Source of the DNA: Cycas panzhihuaensis
Lineage: Eukaryota; Cycadophyta
Assembly: GCA_023213395.1 (NCBI GenBank)
Contig: CM041465.1
Coordinates: 212,543,741 to 212,607,740 of the forward strand
Reading direction: 5' to 3'
Length of the DNA: 64,000 nucleotides
The notes under the pieces are model-generated. The model had not been told where the DNA came from. It did no database searches and saw only the letters and a program-made list of their open reading frames with translations. A program made the position numbers and the translations under genes. Positions 58,431 through 64,000 of this stretch are shown here, piece after piece; within the stretch, counting starts at the first letter, position 1; every line of letters starts with the position of its first letter.

Positions 58431-58792
58431 TGTTCCCTAACTTTTTATAATGAAAGCACTTTGGCCTCTACTATCCCTTCTAATTGCTTGATTTTTTCTT
58501 TTGACTAGTGCATTCAAAACAAGTGTTCTTATTTGGAATGTAAGGCTTCTTACCTTTCAACATAGATTCCAATGCTCCATATGAGTCCTCATGCAAGTTC
58601 TTCATCTTCTACTTGTGTTACATAAGTAATTATTCTAAGGAATTGAATGTTAAAGTGGATAATTTCTTAGATAAAGTTAAAGTGATTATGAAATTATCAT
58701 ATGGAGTTAGTAGACTCCATAAGATGTAAGCTATAGTCTCTAAATTAGGCATGGTCTCTCTAATCATTATCAACTAATCCTAAATAGAGTTT
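58431..58792 (-). pseudogene. Copia gag fragment (element D)
   Basis: A degenerate zinc knuckle (KCFHYKKLGNM) lies near 58440-58475, followed upward by Gag-like sequence to 58792, where homology to the chromovirus begins abruptly. The gag is cut there. Confidence 0.6.
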
Positions 58793-59270
58793 ACTCTCTG
58801 ATTTTATGGAATGATCAAAGGAACTCTAGTGGCAATCTTAGAAGATAGTGGGAGCACCCATAATTTTATCAATAAAACCACAACAAAGAAATTTGGATTA
58901 GTGATATAATCATTAATACTTTTCAAGTTTCTATCACAAATGGGAAAACAACACCACAAGGAGGATATTACAAGTCAACAAAGTTACAAATTTATGAATA
59001 CTCAATAACCACCTACATGTTAGCAATGTCAATAGGAGAAGTTGATGCAGTCCTAGGCATTCAATGGTTACAGATCTTAGGAAGCATAGTCACTAATTAC
59101 ATGACATGATTCATATATTTCTATCAAAGCAAATTTAAATATAGATTACAAGCACCTATCTTCATGTTATCTATAGAAAATACTAAAGACAAATTCATCA
59201 GTATTCATACTAACATGCTATAAAATAGCAATTGAAGATGTACCTTCAAAAGTATAAGTAATTATAGAGG
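58793..59270 (+). pseudogene. Chromovirus protease (Gy2)
   Basis: Active-site block DSGSTHNFINKTT near 58845-58885 with the catalytic Asp intact; a later AFNGYR/GIQWL-type block lies near 59050. Frame breaks follow. It is the counterpart of 21452-21960 in Gy1. Confidence 0.7.
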
Positions 59271-59950
59271 AAGATAGTACAGTATTTGAGGAACCACAAG
59301 GGCTTCCTCCAAAATGTGACTATCAACATGTAATTGAGTTAGTACTAGGAGCAATGCTAGTGAATATATAACCATACAGGCATCCATACCATCTGAGGAA
59401 AGTAATTAAAAAAATCACTTGGGAACTCCTACTCTAAGGATAGATCATAAATAGTATAAGTCCATTTCATTCCCAATGGTGGTAAATCCAAAGAAGGATG
59501 GATTATACAAAATGTTTATAGATTATCAGGGACTAAATAAACTAACAATAAAGAACCATTACACAATCCCTGAGATAGATGATTTACTCAATGAAATCCA
59601 TAGAACAAGATACATTTCTAGAATTGACTTATGATCTAGATACTATTAAATATGTATCAAAGAGGAGGATATGTACAAAACAACATTTTGCATCCATGAG
59701 GGATTATTCAAGTTCAAGGTCATTCCCTTTAGATTAATAAATGCTCTAGTAACATTCCAAAGCACCATGAACTCCATATTCAAATAATTCTTGTGAAAGT
59801 TCATACTAGTCTTTTTTGATGATATTCTGATATATAACAAAACATGGAAAGAATATCTAGACCATATAAAAATAGTTTTATAAAATTTAAAGGAAAATCA
59901 ATCTTATATACAAATAAAGAAATGTATATTAAAAAAGGAATCACTCAAAT
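59271..59950 (+). pseudogene. Chromovirus reverse transcriptase (Gy2)
   Basis: Blocks EEPQGLPPKCDYQH near 59288-59330, FKVIPF near 59713-59730, and the catalytic VFFDDILIYN near 59806-59836. Stops at several Gln/Trp positions. It matches Gy1 RT closely. Confidence 0.75.
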
Positions 59951-60600
59951 ATTTGGGCCATATTATCAAAAAGGATGGCATTAAGATAGACCCTAGGAAG
60001 ATTCAAGTCATTGTCAATTGGCTAAAGTTGAAGAATGTGACTGGCATTAGAGGTTTTTTAGGAGTAGTAGGGTTCCTTCAAAATTTCATTAAGGGATATG
60101 CCCATATCATATCCCCCTTAATTAATGTTATGAACAAGGATACTTTTAGATTGAATTTTTTGGAAGAAGAAGCATTCCAAGCACTTAAGAAAGCTATGGT
60201 TACAACACTGATCTTAGCAACACCAGATTTCTCCCAACCATTTATCTTGGAATATGACACTTTAGGGTTTGGAATAGGGCAATCCTAATACAAGAAGAGT
60301 GATCAATAGCATATGAGAGTAGGAAACTAAATAATAGAGAGAAGCTTAAACTAATATATAATAAAGAAATGCTATTAATCATGCACATTATCTAATAATG
60401 GTGACAATATCTATTAGAAAATAAATTTACATTTAGGATAGATCACGATAGTCTATTGAATAACAAAAATGGATAAGCAAGCTATAGACTTTTGACTTTA
60501 ATATCATATACAAATGAGGGAAAGAGAATGTCATAGTAGATACATTGTCAAGAATACTAGAAGAGAATGATAGGAAGATATCCTTCAAAATAATAATAGT
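59951..60600 (+). pseudogene. Chromovirus RT thumb and RNase H (Gy2)
   Basis: A 111-residue open stretch (59953-60288) reads MGHIIKKDGIKIDPRKIQVI, then GIRGFLGVVGFLQNFIKGY and LATPDFSQPFILEYD. It is more intact than the Gy1 counterpart, which lacks about 25 bp here. RNase H continues to about 60600 with a deletion near 60455-60470. Confidence 0.8.
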
Positions 60601-61480
60601 AGCCACCTCTAATTAGATTCAAGAATTAGTTAAAGAATATATGAGACCAAAATACTTTAAGGTTTGAAACACTAGGGGACCTAATTCTATAGAAAGGTAC
60701 AATATTCATTACAAATACATATAAAATAAAAACGAATCTATTTAGAAGAAGCCCATTTGACACCTATAGTAGGGCACACAAGAATAGATAAAACATATCA
60801 AAAGTTACAAAACTCTTTCTATTGGACAGGAATGAAAGTGGACACCTTTAAAATAGTACTAGAATATGACACCTACCAATGCAACAAAAGTGAATGCATA
60901 AAGAGCCAAGGTTTACTAAAACCCTTACATATCCCACATTAAAAATAGGAAGAAATTTCTATGGACTTTATCACAAGACTTCCTTGATTAGAAGAAAAAG
61001 ATGCCATTTTTGTAGTTGTGGACAAACTCAACAAATACACATATTTTAGGGGTACATAAATAACAATAAAATCAAGTCAAATGATTGAGGTATATATGAA
61101 AGAGATACATCACTTATATGGGTTTCCCAAAATCATAATTAGTGATCGAGCCTTAAAATTCACAAGCCACTTTTGGCAAGATCTATTTAAATTAGTAGGA
61201 ACAAAGCTAAACATGAGTATAGCTTATCACCCATAGATAGATGGATAGACAAAAGTAGTAAATAAATGCCTAGAGGGATACCCATAAAAATTTTCATTAG
61301 ATAAATAAAATCAATGGCATAAATGGATTTACTTAGTAGAATAGTGGCATAATACTACCTACCATATGATAATAAGGATGATACTATTCCAAGCCCTATA
61401 TAGATATGAACCTCCATCTATACTTAATTAGGAAAAAGTATCATAATTACAATTTGTCTGTGAACAACAAGTGCTAGTAG
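60601..61480 (+). pseudogene. Chromovirus integrase (Gy2)
   Basis: The HHCC zinc domain is open at 60757-60942 (VGHTRIDKTYQ, FYWTGMKVD, YDTYQCNKSE). The core shows MDFITRLP near 60961-60985, FVVVDKLNKYTYF near 61008-61050, [14 protein letters not shown] near 61120-61160 and a KVVNKCLEGY block near 61255-61280. Unlike Gy1 it retains the segment after MDFIT. Stops interrupt the frame. Confidence 0.8.
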
Positions 61481-61729
61481 AACTTAGACACTGTGAGAAA
61501 TTGAATGAAGTAACAAGCTGGCATAATAAGGTTAGAACAAAATTTTGAAATAGGGGATTGGATCTCTCCTAAGGTTTTAATGCTACAAACAAGTATTGAT
61601 GCAATAGGTAAATAAACAATAACTGTTACCATGATTTTGCAATCCATATTAAGTTAGTGAAATAATTGGGTAAGTAATCTATTGATTAATACTACTACCA
61701 GGAAGCAAAATCCACAATGTTGTTTATGT

Positions 61730-61967
61730 ATCATGTCTTAGGAAGAAAATAGAGGAAAAAATAACACCCCAAATGACAATCCCTAAGCTTGATAAATAAG
61801 GGAAAATGATCATTGAACCATAAGGGAATCTATAGATATGGACAAGAGAATGACAATCTAGGAAAGTTAAAGAATACCTCATAACATGGAAAACACTATA
61901 TTTAGAAGTTATAACTTAGGAGTTTGAAGAATGGATTCAATAACATCAAAAATTACCCATGTTTTGA
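61730..61967 (+). pseudogene. Chromodomain (Gy2)
   Basis: Counterpart of 24440-24652 in Gy1: LRKKIEEK near 61738-61765, KVKEYLI near 61865-61885 and EEWIQ-like residues near 61925-61945. It is more decayed than Gy1. Confidence 0.6.
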
Positions 61968-61997
61968 GGGTAAAGTATGCTTTTGAGGGGAGGGACT

Positions 61998-62456
61998 TAT
62001 TGCAATCCAAAACACCTTCTAGTTAGATGATTTTTATTCTAGTATTCTGGCTGACTTATATACAACCTTAATGTTTAATATTTATTTGGTTCTATCCAAC
62101 TTCCATAAGGAGATATTAGATGGCTATATATAGAATTCTAGAGCCTCATTCTTAAGCATCTTAGTGATCTACATCTTGGTATTTACTTGGCCCTAAAGCT
62201 GTAAATTACTTGATCCTTTTAAGTAGATGCTTTTAGAGGTTTCCTCACCTTAAAAAGGGAAGTTTATTTTATTAATTTAGCTTGTATACTTATTACTTTT
62301 TAGCTTAGTTTTTTAAGGAAATATCTTCTCAACTATAATATTTTTGGTACATTATTAGCATTACTCATCACTACCATTTAATATCATTTCTAGCAGAGTT
62401 GTTATTTTTCAAGATATTTCCTAGGAAATTTTGAGACATGCAAAGTTGTCACTTCA
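61998..62456 (+). repeat. 3' LTR of Gy2
   Basis: A 459-bp LTR homologous to both Gy1 LTRs, from TATTGCAATCC to GTCACTTCA. A purine tract (GAGGGGAGGGAC) precedes it. Confidence 0.9.
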
Positions 62457-64000
62457 TAAATTAATATAAAGTATTAGAAAATTAAATAGTGAAAACCACT
62501 TGATAAACCTAAAATTAAAGGTAGCATTTACAAAAGGATCATTTTAGACTTAAGAAAAATGTATACTAGTATTAGTTGTCTTTGTGTAAAATCATATTTG
62601 GTCTTTGGTAGGTCACAAGATATAGGGGGCCGATTAATTTTAATTCAGAAAGTATTGCTTGAATCTAACCAAAAATATTATTGGGCAATGTTCCCTTTGT
62701 CAATGAAGGATCTTTACCTATAATGCATAACATTAGGTTGCAACCTTTAAAATAGATTTAAGAAAGTTCTTGAACCAGGTGGATCCAAGGCCATAAAGGG
62801 TAGCCCTTTTTGAAAATGATGCTTCAAGATCTAACATATTAGTCTTCCTATCAAAAGACCACTCATGGCATGACTACTTATTTTAGTCTTTTTTGAATGA
62901 AATGAGGTATTATATTGGAAAGGAAAAATTAAAATTGCATATTTAAAAAGGTTGCTTAAGGAAAATACTAATGCTTGAAAGCACAAGGGCATATCTTGGG
63001 TTAAAAAACTATACACACTAAAGTTTTTACTTCTTCTTAAGTGGCTAGGAGGTGGGCACATGCTTAACAATATTATAATCTTCTTCTTCAATAAGGGTAG
63101 GAGATGGTACTAGGTTCACATCAAAAATCATGTTATGCTGCCATTCCTCCTAAGTAGTGTACGGGTGCCTAAAAAGTGGATCTAAAGGAAGATGAGCAAA
63201 GAATGTAGTGAAATAAGAGGAGAGCTAGTGGAGGCTTAAGCCCATCTACCAATCATAGGGCATCTACCATTGTCTTTACTTGGTAAAATGATAACCCTAG
63301 AAGTCCCAGCTTTGTCCTCTATATCAATGAAGCCTGAAATGCTATTTAAGTGTTGTTTGAGCATCCTGGGAACCATAGCATTAACATTTAGTGTAGCATA
63401 CATCTAAAACACTAAAGATAGTGTTAAAACAAATTAAGAATGAATATGATCTAGCGATAATTATTTTTGAAAATGTCATGGTTTTGAACTTTCCATAGGC
63501 ATCACATAACCTTTGTATGAAGTATATGCCATGCATTATGGAAAATCTTGTCAAAAGCATTAAAATTTCCAAAAACAATAATAGAAAGTTCAAAGAATGA
63601 AATTTGAATAATAGAGGTGTGAGTTTGGATTTTAGATCAAATTTGGTAAGCATAAGAATGAGACCAAAAGATATGAAAAATAGATTCATGTTGCAGGAAA
63701 AAGCATTAGTGTGTTGAAATTTTAAGTTTTTCTAATCCACCATTAACCATTAAATGATTATGTAAAATGAGCCAAAGAAATAAACTCTTCTTGAATGCCA
63801 CTTTGATATACTAGAGGAAATGCACTTGCATATCTCATAGTTCTAAGGAATCACAACTATTATAATATTATTTTAATCAAGCTTCCAAATCTAATTTTAA
63901 GAGAAATAAAGTGTACATTTTCCTAACTTAAAAAATGAATGAATGACATTATAGAATCTTAGAACTGCTTGGCCCACTAAGAAGGAGAGGCAAGGACATA
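62457..64000 (-). repeat. LINE 3' region, second copy
   Basis: Homologous to 25142-26709 without a break, beginning AAATTAATATAAAGTATTAG and continuing into the degenerate zf-RVT-like C-terminal coding remnant at about 63400-63990 (the open frame 63381-63689 is part of it). It continues beyond the window. Confidence 0.85.

Larger units (their letters stand above)
58793..62456 (+). mobile_element. Second chromovirus copy (Gy2), 5'-truncated
   Basis: Homologous to Gy1 from 21452 on, starting ACTCTCTGATTTTA, through protease, RT, RNase H, integrase, chromodomain, purine tract and 3' LTR. There is no gag, leader or 5' LTR. Gy2 has lost bases near 60455-60470 that Gy1 keeps, and keeps segments Gy1 lacks, so each copy decayed independently. 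The sequence after the LTR is the same LINE region that follows Gy1. Confidence 0.9.

Noticed and set aside
57748-58792. Element D as the missing 5' half of element B
   Set aside because: Both D and the left part of B (42430-42493) contain the start of the pre-integrase domain, so joining them would duplicate it; they look like separate elements.
1-64000. CRISPR arrays, bacterial operons or other prokaryotic systems
   Set aside because: No regularly spaced repeats, ribosome binding sites or compact gene runs; all coding traces are plant retroelements.

Overview
This window is nuclear DNA of a seed plant with a large, repeat-laden genome. The evidence is the plant-type LTR retrotransposons, mostly Ty1/copia plus one Ty3/gypsy chromovirus family, with primer sites for initiator tRNA-Met; a plant-type LINE; and very AT-rich, CpG-poor sequence in which dead reading frames carry mostly C-to-T/G-to-A changes. 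A gymnosperm or another slow-turnover giant genome fits, but the species cannot be named. I see no host gene, tRNA, rRNA or CRISPR array.

Layout. 1-1326: tail of a + strand copia element (H) with its LTR. 1345-5027: truncated - strand copia (I) with its 5' LTR. 5028-7797: no gene; holds a CCTAA-rich, telomere-like tract. 7798-19425: complete - strand copia (F), whose 5' LTR is split by a + strand LTR element without recognisable genes (G, 14733-19181). 19590-25141: complete chromovirus (Gy1) inserted into the 3' region of a - strand LINE (25147 to about 29830). About 29830-31135 and 40779-42493: - strand copia B, split inside its reverse transcriptase by a complete + strand copia (A, 31141-40773). 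42499-48958: - strand copia C. 48959 to about 57650: - strand copia E, same family as A, itself carrying a 312-bp TRIM and remnant J. 57655-57747: fragment of a C-type LTR. 57748-58792: remnant of copia D. 58793-64000: a second copy (Gy2 plus LINE) of the chromovirus-in-LINE segment at 21452-26709.

Four insertions are dated relative to their hosts by target duplications read at both ends: A in B (TTCTC), G in F (CTCTC), Gy1 in LINE sequence (GAAAT), and F (ATTAC/ATTAT). The result is a stack of nested insertions, not a working gene system. All gag-pol frames are broken. Several catalytic acids (LINE RT, element A protease, element E integrase) are replaced through changes expected from deamination of methylated cytosine.

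The least ordinary material is non-coding. It comprises a leader of over 4 kb in family A/E, part of which recurs in a copia with a different LTR; hairpins conserved among diverged LTR copies; a GC-rich TRIM with pol III-like boxes; a cluster of AGATCT sites; and the telomere-like tract.
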